DNA of 64,000 bases. Origin: Peribacillus simplex. Its GTDB lineage: Bacteria > Bacillota > Bacilli > Bacillales > DSM-1321. Made by a program: the position numbers and the translations under genes. Of this stretch, positions 9,137 through 16,760 are shown one piece after another. The stretch is taken from assembly GCF_001578185.1 (NCBI RefSeq), contig NZ_CP011008.1:2756001-2820000 (forward strand). The letters are read 5' to 3'. Every line of letters starts with the position of its first letter. Position 1 is the stretch's first letter. The notes beneath the pieces are model-generated. The model was not told the DNA's origin. It did no database searches and saw only the letters and a list, made by a program, of their open reading frames with translations.

Positions 9137-9202
9137 ATGCATCTAAAGTTTCATCCATGCGGTAAGGGATATTCCATATTAAAAACCCCAATCTCTCAGT
9201 GA
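9137..9202 (+). CDS. Possible 21-residue small protein
   Basis: AAGGGAG at 9122-9128 precedes an ATG at 9137 that opens MHLKFHPCGKGYSILKTPISQ. The frame ends inside the terminator hairpin of the opposite gene. It could be a real micro-gene or the residue of a lost gene. No relative is recognised. Confidence 0.2.
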   Translation: MHLKFHPCGKGYSILKTPISQ

Positions 9203-9220
9203 TAACAATGAGAAATTGGG
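9181..9220 (-). terminator. Intrinsic terminator of the VOC protein gene
   Basis: On the minus strand CCCAATTTCTCA pairs with TGAGAGATTGGG (one mismatch, 10-base loop), followed by GTTTTTAA. It lies about 90 bases past the stop of the VOC gene. Confidence 0.75.
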
Positions 9221-9311
9221 ATTTGATTTTTCAACTATTGTGCCTTCTGTTGCAACTAAGATTCAAAAAACAGCTAATATAGCTTGTGGATATTTTTTTC
9301 CTAGAGAAAAT

Positions 9312-9737
9312 TCATTGATGAGCCTCTGTGTAAATTTGAAAGGTAATACCGAATTTGTCCAATACTATCCCATAAGCAGGGCTAAAAAATGCTTCCTGGA
9401 GCGGCATTTTCACTTGTCCGTCTTGCGACAAGGACTCAAAAATTCGCTTTGATTCTTCGATATCGTTAGTTGAAATACAAATCGTAACTTGATCTCCAGT
9501 TTGACTGGTTTGACCCGGAAACATATCTGAAAACATGAGGTCCGTTTCTCCAACCTTTAACATTGCGTGTGACACAAGTTCCTTTGCTTCTTCTGGTAAA
9601 GGGAATTCCGGGTTTTCTGGCATTTCTCCAAAGGTTTGACTAAAAAGGACTTTCGCATCCAATGCTTTTTCGTAAAATTGGATCGCTTCCTTCGCATTTC
9701 CGTTCATCATTAAATAGGGAGACAATCTCATGGTCAT
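9312..9737 (-). CDS. VOC (glyoxalase-fold) family protein, PhnB/YjdN-like
   Basis: The product has 141 residues. AAAGGAG stands about 10 bases before the ATG at 9737; an ATG two codons on is also possible. The sequence follows the PhnB-like branch of the vicinal-oxygen-chelate superfamily: LSPYLMMNGNAKEAIQFYEKAL at residues 5-26, a central SHAMLKVGETDLMFSDMFPG block (64-83), then VTICISTNDIEESKRIFESL and FGITFQIYTE at the end. Members are small dimeric cytoplasmic metalloprotein-like folds, often of unknown substrate. Gene context, a single gene with its own terminator, does not narrow the role. Confidence 0.85.
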   Translation of the reverse strand: MTMRLSPYLMMNGNAKEAIQFYEKALDAKVLFSQTFGEMPENPEFPLPEEAKELVSHAMLKVGETDLMFSDMFPGQTSQTGDQVTICISTNDIEESKRIFESLSQDGQVKMPLQEAFFSPAYGIVLDKFGITFQIYTEAHQ

Positions 9738-9884
9738 AGTTAAATAGCTCCTTTTGTTCTAATTTTTTTACACGGCATGAGTAACTTCCAAGCTTCCTTT
9801 TGAAATTATAGTGGCAATACCCACTATACCATTATTACCCATGACTTTATTTTATAACACAGAACGTGTGTTCGTCAATAAAAA

Positions 9885-10073
9885 TCACTCAAAACCAATT
9901 GGTTGTCCTATCTCGGTGTATGTATGCTTCAACAATTGTTGGTTTTCATTTTGATTATTTAATAATTCTCTATTACTTGATTCAACAGCAGCTGGAAGTT
10001 CCTCAAGAGCTTTCAAGCTAGTAGGTTCCTCGGCCATCTGTTTATCTATGAAAGGTTCAAGAACCATTTGCAT
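9885..10073 (-). CDS. Short helical protein or gene fragment
   Basis: A frame from an ATG at 10073 (or a TTG at 10088) encodes about 62 residues rich in Glu, Leu, Asn and Gln: MVLEPFIDKQMAEEPTS, then SSNRELLNNQNENQQLLKHT. The spacing suggests a coiled coil like the tails of MerR-type or plasmid partition proteins. There is no clear ribosome binding site, and the opening looks cut. It is probably the end of a lost gene. Confidence 0.3.
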   Translation of the reverse strand: MQMVLEPFIDKQMAEEPTSLKALEELPAAVESSNRELLNNQNENQQLLKHTYTEIGQPIGFE

Positions 10074-10088
10074 TTCTTTAACAATCAA

Positions 10089-10642
10089 ATTAGGAAGAAC
10101 ATATATTCATTATCCCCTGAATCAAATAAAACAAGTGTAATTAAGGAGGAGTCTTCGTATTTTTATCCTTCTGTAGGGAACGTTTGTCACCTTTTTTAAT
10201 GAGTATAGCTTTATAAAAATAATGGTATTTCTTAATGTGAATAGATTAGGGAGGCTTATATGAAGTATTTGTTAGTAGGTTATCGATTTTATTCAATGGG
10301 ATGTAGCACGTTATCAATTTCTTTGGATCTTAAAGGAAATTCTCGTCAAAACTACCACGTTCATTGGCAATCCAGTATATACTATGCCTTTTTTACTGCA
10401 TAATCCAAGGTATCCTCCACAATTGAAGACTGTTCTTTAAACTCCAAAGGTGATTGTTTGACCTTTTCATAATGGATTAGCAAGGGTGTGTTTTGACAAT
10501 TCGTTTATAAAAGGCATGACCCAAGTAAATTTTCGGATTCATGCCCTCAAGCTCCGCTCCTTGACCAAGTTTTTTGAATCCGTTCAGTAGAAAAGTTTTT
10601 TTTGACTTTAATCCATTCGTTTCAATTTGGTAACCTTCCTTA
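10089..10642. other. Gap with a possible small gene and a broken minus-strand frame
   Basis: A GGGAGG at 10249-10254 precedes an ATG at 10260 opening a 47-codon plus frame ending at 10403. The minus strand holds two overlapping fragments in different frames, ELEGMNPKIYLGHAFYKRIV (about 10560-10500) and HYEKVKQSPLEFKEQ with DTLDYAVKKA (about 10475-10395), which read like the disrupted end of one protein. I cannot name it. The two readings exclude each other over 10395-10403. Confidence 0.3.
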
Positions 10643-11071
10643 TTAACTCGCTATTTTTTCTGAATTTTTCGTTTTTTTAGGGTTTGGTAGCTTAGAGTCT
10701 ATAGATAGGAATCGGCTTCCATTTAATACTAGGTGAAGTGCAATAATCATAAGAACCAGGTCCAGTTCGAAACCTGTACCTTCTCCATTCCCCATAAAAC
10801 CTGCTGGAAATTTCACATAAACAATTGCACCAGCCATAATGAATATAAGGAGAGCAGAAATTATTCTTGTTCCAAGACCTAAAATTAAAGCTAATCCTCC
10901 AACCAATTCAATTGTACCAACAACATAGGCCAAAAACCCTGGAATGCCTATACTTTGAAACCATCCTGAAGTGTTATCCAATCCACCTTGGAACTTTGAC
11001 AAACCATGTAACAAAAATGTAATTCCCAACATTACTCTTAATAAAAAGGTACCGACTTCTTGTTTATTCAT
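10643..11071 (-). CDS. DoxX family membrane protein
   Basis: The protein has 142 residues with four hydrophobic helices, about 8-26, 45-70, 72-92 and 100-118. It carries the DoxX family opening FLLRVMLGITFLLHGLSKF with GGLD and the GxxELVGGLALILGLGTR motif. Family members are small inner-membrane proteins linked in different bacteria to thiosulfate oxidation, redox stress or thiol systems; the exact activity here is unknown. AAGGAG precedes the ATG at 11071. A 25-bp palindrome at 11093-11117 lies just upstream and matches the operator before the neighbouring blaI-like gene, so it is probably repressed by that BlaI-type protein. It follows the blaI-M56 pair on the same strand. Confidence 0.85.
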   Translation of the reverse strand: MNKQEVGTFLLRVMLGITFLLHGLSKFQGGLDNTSGWFQSIGIPGFLAYVVGTIELVGGLALILGLGTRIISALLIFIMAGAIVYVKFPAGFMGNGEGTGFELDLVLMIIALHLVLNGSRFLSIDSKLPNPKKTKNSEKIAS

Positions 11072-11092
11072 GACACATCTCCTTTTACTTAT

Positions 11093-11117
11093 TTTACACT
11101 ACAAAGTGTAGTGTAAA
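11093..11117 (-). promoter_or_regulatory. BlaI-type operator before doxX
   Basis: TTTACACTACA and TGTAGTGTAAA form a perfect 11-bp inverted repeat around AAG. The core ACACTAC-N5-GTAGTGT has the same spacing as the copy upstream of the blaI-like gene and resembles the TACTACA/TGTAGTA operators of BlaI/MecI/CopY proteins. It lies 22 bases upstream of the doxX start. Confidence 0.8.
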
Positions 11118-11140
11118 CTTGCAAAAAAATCAAGTGAAAG

Positions 11141-11995
11141 TCACCCGACAATCACTATAGTCATTCCCAATAATATCACCAAAACATATATAGAAACAAA
11201 AATCGTGGTACTATCAGCCCTCAAAGGAATTGTTTTATGAGGATCAACTAATTGCTGAAGTCTATAGTTTACCGATTCATTTGAGAAGTGGACTATGACA
11301 GGAGTTGATTTATCAGAGCTAAAATGTTTAATTAACTTCAACAAAGCAGCGCTTATGCCTAAATCAGTGCCCATTTTATTAATCGCATATTCATCGGCTA
11401 ATAATTCACTTATTATTTTGTAATTTTTATAACACCATTTTGTCAGTGGAACAAACCATAACGTATGCGAGATCAACTGTAAAATAAAGATTACCAGTGG
11501 ATCATATCTTTTTTGGTGAAATGCTTCATGCTCCACTACCGCTTCCAGCTCGTCAAGCTCCAATAATTGAATTAAACCAGTGCTTAAAACAATGAAAGGT
11601 CGCCTGAAACCAAGCGTAAACGCAAGTGGTTGATCAGCATTAACAACTAAGATATCTTTGTTGACCTGTTTGAATGTTTCATTTATTGTCCTTGTCTTTT
11701 CAACGTTTTTGTAGCTAAAAAGCTTTTGTTTAAACCTTCTGGATAGAAGATATTGCTCTGCAATTTTGAAAAGGGTGCTCAATATACTATAGGATATTAC
11801 TATATTGAGCAGTGTGATGACTACAAAATAGTAAACTGAACCTTCCTTGAATAGACTAAAGCAAAATTTAAAAAAGTTGGCTTTAATATTTACTCCAAAA
11901 AAGATATGTACCAAAAACGCTCCCATTTGGCTCCATACTACACAAGCAATTAAAAGACTCAGGCTTATCACAAAATAAGACTTTTTCTTCCACAT
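11141..11995 (-). CDS. M56 family membrane metallopeptidase, BlaR1-like without sensor domain
   Basis: The protein has 284 residues. N-terminal helices at about 5-30 and 55-78, a cytoplasmic stretch, then the zinc motif HEAFH in EAVVEHEAFHQKRYDP (near residues 153-168) with a downstream ELLADEYA supplying the third ligand, and a last helix at 262-283. In BlaR1/MecR1 this domain cleaves the BlaI repressor after signal detection; here the protein ends after the final helix and has no penicillin-binding sensor. Its ATG shares one base with the blaI stop (TAATG), so the two are translationally coupled. The likely role is inactivation of the neighbouring BlaI-type repressor; the signal is unknown. 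Confidence 0.85.
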   Translation of the reverse strand: MWKKKSYFVISLSLLIACVVWSQMGAFLVHIFFGVNIKANFFKFCFSLFKEGSVYYFVVITLLNIVISYSILSTLFKIAEQYLLSRRFKQKLFSYKNVEKTRTINETFKQVNKDILVVNADQPLAFTLGFRRPFIVLSTGLIQLLELDELEAVVEHEAFHQKRYDPLVIFILQLISHTLWFVPLTKWCYKNYKIISELLADEYAINKMGTDLGISAALLKLIKHFSSDKSTPVIVHFSNESVNYRLQQLVDPHKTIPLRADSTTIFVSIYVLVILLGMTIVIVG

Positions 11996-12411
11996 TATAA
12001 TTTATCCTTTTTTAACGATTGAATTTTTTGTTCCAATTTTTCAATTAAACCTTGGTCAGCGTCTTTCATGGCATCAAGCATATGGCTAATGACAGCCCCG
12101 CCAAACTCATCCAGCAAATTCTCAGTCAGTTTCTTTGACTGCTCTTCTAAAAACTCGGCTTTAGACTGCACGGGGCGAAATAATGAAAGCCTTCCTTCGG
12201 ACCTCTTTTCAAGAATGCCCTTTTCAACTAAACGGTTCATGACTGTCATTACAGTATTAAAGTTGATAGGCTTGTCAAGCTCCAAGGATTGCTGGACAGC
12301 TTTAATACTCTGTTCATTTTTATCCCATAAATATTCCATGATATTAGCTTCCAAGGGACCAAAGAAACGATTCAGTCCAACTTCATCATATTTAAAATTT
12401 TTAATATTCAT
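11995..12411 (-). CDS. BlaI/MecI/CopY family transcriptional repressor
   Basis: The product has 138 residues. The ATG at 12411 is chosen because GGGAG lies eight bases upstream; a GTG at 12426 would fall inside the operator. The winged-helix region spans about 15-80: FGPLEANIMEYLWDKNEQSIKAV, then INFNTVMTVMNRLVEKGILEK and the wing EGRLSLFRPV. The C-terminal dimerisation helices follow (FLEEQSKKLTENLLDEFGG). These proteins bind a short palindrome and are removed by proteolysis. Palindromes of one architecture stand before this gene and before doxX, which supports autoregulation and a regulon of at least these genes. No beta-lactamase or copper gene is nearby. Confidence 0.9.
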   Translation of the reverse strand: MNIKNFKYDEVGLNRFFGPLEANIMEYLWDKNEQSIKAVQQSLELDKPINFNTVMTVMNRLVEKGILEKRSEGRLSLFRPVQSKAEFLEEQSKKLTENLLDEFGGAVISHMLDAMKDADQGLIEKLEQKIQSLKKDKL

Positions 12412-12422
12412 TTTTATCACTC

Positions 12423-12441
12423 CCACTACGAATTGTAGTGG
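12423..12441 (-). promoter_or_regulatory. BlaI-type operator before blaI
   Basis: CCACTAC-GAATT-GTAGTGG is a perfect 7-bp inverted repeat with a 5-base gap, the same half-site and spacing as the doxX operator. It touches the ribosome binding site of the blaI-like gene, so bound repressor could block both initiation steps. Confidence 0.8.
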
Positions 12442-12650
12442 AAAACCTTGTTGGAATCAAGTTTCATCCGGAAGATTAGAAATGAAGTAGTATCATGAAT
12501 TTCTCTATTGATTGACTTTTATTACCTTTCTAGACCCCTTTGGCCTGGACTTTCCAATTTATCCAGGTTCTCACTGTTATACTTCACTTCCTTTTTTCAG
12601 CTACAAATGTTCATCCGCTGTCAGATACATCCAAAACGGCTTTAATATTA

Positions 12651-12679
12651 TAAAAAAACGAGCCTATTGGAGGCTCATT
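12651..12679 (-). terminator. Intrinsic terminator
   Basis: On the minus strand GAGCCT-CCAAT-AGGCTC is followed by GTTTTTTTA. It closes the NAD(P)-binding protein gene that ends at 12694. Confidence 0.85.
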
Positions 12680-12693
12680 TCATGAATTTATGA

Positions 12694-13362
12694 TTAACTC
12701 CTTGTTGAAAGTCTCTCTATTTCATCAGAATTATAAAGATGAAATCCCCTTGTCGTCGTTTGGGCAGCAGCATACATTGCAGCAGCTACTTTGTTTGCTT
12801 CTATTGCACGATATGGGCGTAAAGGGCCCATAAAGAGAAATTTAGCAAATGGGCTTAGCATACTAGAAATCTTTTCACCTGCCCTAAATTCCTTTCGTTC
12901 TCCAAGAAGTAAGGAAGGACGAAAAATATGTACAGAATTCAAATCTAGGTGTTGTAGTGTTCCTTCCACATCGCCCTTAACACGGCTGTAAAAAAACTTT
13001 GATTTGGAATCGGCTCCCATGGCTGTTATGACGAGTAATTTTTCAACATTGGATGTTTTCGCCATTTTAGCTGCTTCGATTACATAATCATAATCAACTT
13101 TACGAAAAGCTTCCCTGGATTTAGCCTTCTTGATCGTTGTACCTAAACAAATGAAAACATCGGAGACGTTGAACAAATCGGCATACCTGGATAAATTTTC
13201 AAAATCCACAATATGCCCTGTGCACTTGGGCTCTGTGAATTCCGTTTCCCTTCTTGTCATAAAATGGATTTCCTTATAGATTTTGCTGCTGCTTAACTCT
13301 CTAACCAACTGGGTACCGACCACACCTGTAGCCCCTAAAATCAATGCCGTCTTTTTAGTCAT
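12694..13362 (-). CDS. NAD(P)H-binding Rossmann protein, atypical SDR (YraR/TIP30-like)
   Basis: The product has 222 residues. The N-terminus KTALILGATGVVGTQLVREL has the GATGxxG dinucleotide-binding loop of atypical short-chain dehydrogenases. DVFICLGTTIKKAKSREAF and KVDYDYVIEAAKMAK follow, and KFFYSRVKGDVEGTL carries a Tyr/Lys pair in the position of the catalytic residues. FRPSLLLGERKEFR is typical of this group, which includes human TIP30 and Bacillus YraR. It is a cytoplasmic oxidoreductase or NADPH-sensing protein of unknown substrate. It is monocistronic, with its own terminator. Confidence 0.8.
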   Translation of the reverse strand: MTKKTALILGATGVVGTQLVRELSSSKIYKEIHFMTRRETEFTEPKCTGHIVDFENLSRYADLFNVSDVFICLGTTIKKAKSREAFRKVDYDYVIEAAKMAKTSNVEKLLVITAMGADSKSKFFYSRVKGDVEGTLQHLDLNSVHIFRPSLLLGERKEFRAGEKISSMLSPFAKFLFMGPLRPYRAIEANKVAAAMYAAAQTTTRGFHLYNSDEIERLSTRS

Positions 13363-13432
13363 GATTTCCTTCTTTCCTTCATTTGCTCCTGAATATCAAC
13401 CATACCCATTTTTAACCCCAACCAATATAGGA

Positions 13433-14011
13433 CTAAGATAAATGATTCACTTGATTGAAATCATCAATAATCCAAGAATCGGCATCAAATCTAATCGTAC
13501 TCAAACATGCATTGAACAACCGCATTTCTTTGGAAACGATTGACTCGTTTGACATCAATCGTAAAATGAAATGAATGACGGCGCCATGTGCAACAAGTAT
13601 CACTTTCTTGTCAGGATACTCCTTTTGAATTTCCTGGAGCCCGTTCATCAGCCTGTTTCGTAAAGAATCCTGATTTTCCTGACCGGGATATAACTTATCC
13701 GTGAATGCTGCTTCCCTTTCAGCTGCTGTCATTCCTTCAGCGACGCCAAAATTCTTTTCAATGAATGCTATTTTTTCAATTACCGGAACTTCGATATAAT
13801 TTGAAATGATTTCAGCCGTTTCCCTTGCCCTTTTTAGTGGGCTTGATATGATTACATCCCAATCCTCTTCAGACAAAAATTCACCACATTGCCGTGCCTG
13901 TATCTTTCCTAGTTCATTTAAAGGGATATCAGTCTGCCCCTGCAGTTTCCCTAGTGCATTCCAATCTGTTTGACCATGCCGCACTAAACAAATAGTAGTA
14001 ATTGTCCTCAA
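13433..14011 (-). CDS. Histidine phosphatase family protein (phosphoglycerate mutase-like)
   Basis: The product has 192 residues. LVRHGQTDWNALGKLQGQTD at residues 9-28 contains the RHG catalytic loop with the histidine that is phosphorylated in the family. SSPLKRARETAEII gives the second arginine, and VILVAHGAVIHFIL near 142-155 gives the second histidine. The size and order fit the PhoE/YhfR branch of broad-specificity phosphatases in Bacillus rather than glycolytic mutase, which is longer. It is cytoplasmic. It follows the adjacent small hypothetical gene at 14030-14374 by only 18 bases, so the two may be cotranscribed. The substrate is unknown. Confidence 0.85.
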   Translation of the reverse strand: MRTITTICLVRHGQTDWNALGKLQGQTDIPLNELGKIQARQCGEFLSEEDWDVIISSPLKRARETAEIISNYIEVPVIEKIAFIEKNFGVAEGMTAAEREAAFTDKLYPGQENQDSLRNRLMNGLQEIQKEYPDKKVILVAHGAVIHFILRLMSNESIVSKEMRLFNACLSTIRFDADSWIIDDFNQVNHLS

Positions 14012-14029
14012 ACCCCTCTATGCAGAATC

Positions 14030-14374
14030 TTATTTTTTCACTTCTTCAATGATGGAGTGTCCTTCACTATGCTCGAGATCTGACCATTTCCATTTTTCAT
14101 GCAAACGTATCCTTCCATCAGGCAGCATTTCAGGGGTGGAAAGACAGCTTCCTCCTCTTATTTCACCTTTTTCATTGATATGATTATACCTGAATTCAAG
14201 AGATCCATCCATATGGACAAGCCCTATTAACGTACCTTTAACAATCTCTCCACCCTGATAACTTGCTGAAAGAATTGAACCTTCTTGTGAATAGTGAAAG
14301 GAAGTATTTCCTGATACTTCCCCATTTTCAGAGTTGACTTTTGCTCTGAATATCCGTCCATCATAATTAATCAT
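14030..14374 (-). CDS. Small beta-rich hypothetical protein
   Basis: About 114 residues. The ATG at 14374 is preferred over the one at 14380 because GGGGGAA lies five bases before it. The sequence reads as a series of beta strands with turns: [65 protein letters not shown]. This pattern is that of a small conserved Bacillus protein sometimes labelled N-acetylglutamate synthase; I see no acetyltransferase motif and would not use that name. It ends 18 bases before the histidine phosphatase gene, probably one transcript. Confidence 0.7.
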   Translation of the reverse strand: MINYDGRIFRAKVNSENGEVSGNTSFHYSQEGSILSASYQGGEIVKGTLIGLVHMDGSLEFRYNHINEKGEIRGGSCLSTPEMLPDGRIRLHEKWKWSDLEHSEGHSIIEEVKK

Positions 14375-14616
14375 GTTCATTCCCCCATATGAATCAATAA
14401 GGATAATGATACCAAATTAATAAAAAAAAGAGTATTGAAAAATCTTATAAATACTTAATTCGTTCACAATGGAAATTCAATAAAAAATACTTAATATTTC
14501 CCATTGAATTCTTCTATTATAGTGTGGTTAGATTATGGAAGATGTTACATATAGTCTGAACATTCCCGAGGATGAAACATCTAAATTTAACTAGAAGATA
14601 TTGGTGAGGTGCTCAA

Positions 14617-15138
14617 TTGAAAGAAATACTTCTGATTCTGCTATTGCAACTTATTTATGTTCCGATATACACGCTGCGAACCATTTTCTTAGTAAAAAAT
14701 ATTACCATACTTGCCTCGATACTGGGTATTGCAGAAATGTTAGTATACGTTTTTGGTTTATCCCTTGTATTTGGCGGTGACCAAAGCATACTCGCCATGG
14801 TTGTCTATGCAGTCGGTTTTGGAATCGGAATAATTTTTGGTACGAAAATTGAGCAAAAACTTGCCATCGGTTTTATAAATGTAACCGTTAATACCCAAAC
14901 CAAAAATGAACAGTTAGTTGATACCCTCAGGAACAACGGATTTGGTGTCACTCTTTATACGGGCGAGGGCAGGGATAGCAACCGCTATCGGATGGAAATC
15001 TTGACAAAACGAAACCGGGAACAAGAATTAATAGCAACCGTTGAAAAGTTTGAACCTAAGGCTTTCATCATTTCATATGAACCACGCTATTTTAAAGGTG
15101 GATTTTTACTGGACCGGTTGAAAAATAAAGCAAGCTGA
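14617..15138 (+). CDS. UPF0316/DUF2179 membrane protein, YebE-like
   Basis: The product has 173 residues, starting at a TTG preceded by GGTGAGGTG. Three N-terminal hydrophobic helices (about 2-22, 27-47 and 52-77) are followed by a cytoplasmic DUF2179 domain: TKIEQKLAIGFINVTVNTQ, LRNNGFGVTLYTGEGRDSNRY, then EPKAFIISYEPRYFKGGFL near the end. DUF2179 domains fold like small regulatory domains; the role of the family is unknown. It lies alone on the plus strand and is followed by a perfect bidirectional terminator. Confidence 0.85.
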   Translation: MKEILLILLLQLIYVPIYTLRTIFLVKNITILASILGIAEMLVYVFGLSLVFGGDQSILAMVVYAVGFGIGIIFGTKIEQKLAIGFINVTVNTQTKNEQLVDTLRNNGFGVTLYTGEGRDSNRYRMEILTKRNREQELIATVEKFEPKAFIISYEPRYFKGGFLLDRLKNKAS

Positions 15139-15143
15139 ACGAA

Positions 15144-15184
15144 ATGCAAAAGCCCATCTTTATAAAGATGGGCTTTGCATTATT
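15144..15184 (+). terminator. Bidirectional intrinsic terminator
   Basis: GCAAAAGCCCATCTTTA and TAAAGATGGGCTTTGC pair almost perfectly. It ends the YebE-like gene on the plus strand and faces the end of the broken HNH gene on the minus strand. Confidence 0.9.
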
Positions 15185-15448
15185 TGGTTTTTGATTTTCT
15201 AATCTTGACTGCCTTGGTAACCATTTGTTTTTTTATCCACTTTAAGTATTTTTTCAATGCTTCATCATCTTTTAGCAATACACCGTTATATAGTCGGATG
15301 GCGAGCTCTCGGTTTGAATACAAGGCGTGAATCTGTTTATGACATGATTTACTGAGACAAGCAATTGGTAAATGGCTGCCGCTTAAACTCCCTAAGAGAT
15401 GGTCAGTTCAATCTCACCCCTGCCACAAAGCCCACAAGTCCCTTTCAT
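15180..15448 (-). pseudogene. Frameshifted HNH-nuclease-like gene (YisB type)
   Basis: An ATG at 15448 opens MKGTCGLCGRGEIELT, the CxxC start of a small HNH protein. The frame then hits stops; a shift of one base restores HLLGSLSGSHLPIACLSKSC, then HKQIHALYSNRELAIRL and KKYLKWIKKQMVTKA to a TAA at 15180-15182. The second CxxC/H cluster is thus kept but the central His-His block of the HNH site is damaged and about six residues are missing. It matches the roughly 90-residue YisB-like proteins of bacilli. Either the gene is inactivated or one base is a sequencing error. Confidence 0.8.
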
Positions 15449-15463
15449 CTCATCACCCGGCAG

Positions 15464-15865
15464 TTAAGGCTTTACGGATTTTCCTTCTTCAACTATATGA
15501 AACATCAAATGGGCAAGATGATGGATTGGTCCATACTCTTCGTTGTCCTCATCATCTTCTACATCTTCCACTTCATCCATGCCTTGCAAATAAAGTGCCA
15601 TGAATTCATAAAAGTCATTTTTAGAAAAGGAATAACAATCACTTGGATCCTGATTATCTTCTTCATACTGCAAAACAAGATGAGATAAATCACCCTCATC
15701 ATCTTCTGCATCAAAAAAAACGAAATACCCGATATTTGTATCCAGTTCAAATAATCTGCGAAAACCGCGTGATGTTGTTTTTTCAAATTCAGCCGCCGTC
15801 AGTTTTTGCACTTGCATGCTATCTACATTATCTTCTTGATGAAAGCCCACGATAAATGTGTTCAT
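15464..15865 (-). CDS. Acidic cytosolic protein of unknown function
   Basis: The product has 133 residues. A perfect AGGAGG sits seven bases before the ATG at 15865. The protein is strongly acidic, with EDVEDDEDNEEYGP near the end and FFDAEDDEGD in the middle, and has no membrane segment. FIVGFHQEDNVDSMQVQKL and LFELDTNIGYFVFF are likely beta strands. I do not recognise a functional family beyond small conserved Bacillus proteins. It starts just after the ExoA gene on the same strand, with a 64-base gap, so cotranscription is possible. Confidence 0.6.
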   Translation of the reverse strand: MNTFIVGFHQEDNVDSMQVQKLTAAEFEKTTSRGFRRLFELDTNIGYFVFFDAEDDEGDLSHLVLQYEEDNQDPSDCYSFSKNDFYEFMALYLQGMDEVEDVEDDEDNEEYGPIHHLAHLMFHIVEEGKSVKP

Positions 15866-15929
15866 AATCCTAACCTCCTGTTAAATATGGATAACCAATA
15901 GTATCCCCATTTAAACGAAATTATTCGAT

Positions 15930-16685
15930 TTAGAGGTTCGTTTCCAAGACGACCGGGCAATGATCACTACCCATGACATCGCAGTGAATGTTAGCCTCCA
16001 TTAAAGAATCCGCCATCCGTTTTGAAACAATGAAATAATCGATTCTCCACCCAATATTCCGCTCTCTTACTTTACTCATATATGACCACCAAGTATAGGC
16101 ACTTTCCTGGTTCGGATAAAAATGGCGAAATGTATCGATAAACCCTGCATCAAGTAATTCAGTCATCTTCCCACGTTCTTCATTAGTGAAACCCGAATTC
16201 CCAATATTAGGTTTTGGGTTTTTCAAGTCGATTTCCTGATGTGCGACATTCAGGTCACCACAAAAGATTACCGGTTTCACCAAATCAAGTTTTTTAAGAT
16301 AATCAATCATCCCATCTTCCCATTCGAGACGGTAATCCAGCCTAGATAAATCCCTTTTGGCATTGGGTGTATAAACATTCACCATATAGAATTTCTCGAA
16401 TTCCAGTGTTATGATCCTGCCTTCCGGCTCCTCGTCCATCTCCCCTACACCATATTTCACGGAAAGCGGTTTTTCCTTCGTGAAAATGGCTGTTCCGGAA
16501 TATCCTTTTTTCAGTGCATAATTCCAATATTGATGGTACCCTTCCAACTCAAGTGAAATCTGCCCTTCTTGTAGCTTAGTTTCTTGAAGACAAAAAATAT
16601 CTGCATCCACATTTTTAAAGTAATCTAAAAATCCTTTTTTAACACAAGCCCTAATACCATTCACATTCCAGGAAACCAATTTCAT
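15930..16685 (-). CDS. exoA: Exodeoxyribonuclease III / AP endonuclease
   Basis: The ATG at 16685 gives a 251-residue protein starting MKLVSWNVNGIRACVKKGF, the usual ExoA opening; the extra codons upstream begin at a TTG and lack family support. Catalytic features of the exonuclease III fold are in order: Asn in NVNGIR, Glu in CLQETKL (about residue 35), Tyr in VNVYTPNAKRDLSRLDYR, GDLNVAHQEIDL (Asp/Asn pair), and GSDHCPV with the catalytic His near the end. In Bacillus this enzyme cuts abasic sites and repairs 3' ends, including in spores. The length is normal for the family. The gene stands between cls and a small hypothetical gene. Confidence 0.95.
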   Translation of the reverse strand: MKLVSWNVNGIRACVKKGFLDYFKNVDADIFCLQETKLQEGQISLELEGYHQYWNYALKKGYSGTAIFTKEKPLSVKYGVGEMDEEPEGRIITLEFEKFYMVNVYTPNAKRDLSRLDYRLEWEDGMIDYLKKLDLVKPVIFCGDLNVAHQEIDLKNPKPNIGNSGFTNEERGKMTELLDAGFIDTFRHFYPNQESAYTWWSYMSKVRERNIGWRIDYFIVSKRMADSLMEANIHCDVMGSDHCPVVLETNL

Positions 16686-16760
16686 ATTCTTTTTAATTCT
16701 CCTTATGGCCAACTAATTTCATTACATTTCAACTATACTATTTATCTTCATTTTTTCCCA

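Noticed and set aside
12068..12490. 140-codon frame opposite blaI
   Set aside because: A shadow: the BlaI frame has the winged-helix motif, the operator and the coupled M56 gene.
14030..14374. N-acetylglutamate synthase label for the small beta-rich protein
   Set aside because: Too short and without acetyl-CoA-binding motifs; left as hypothetical.
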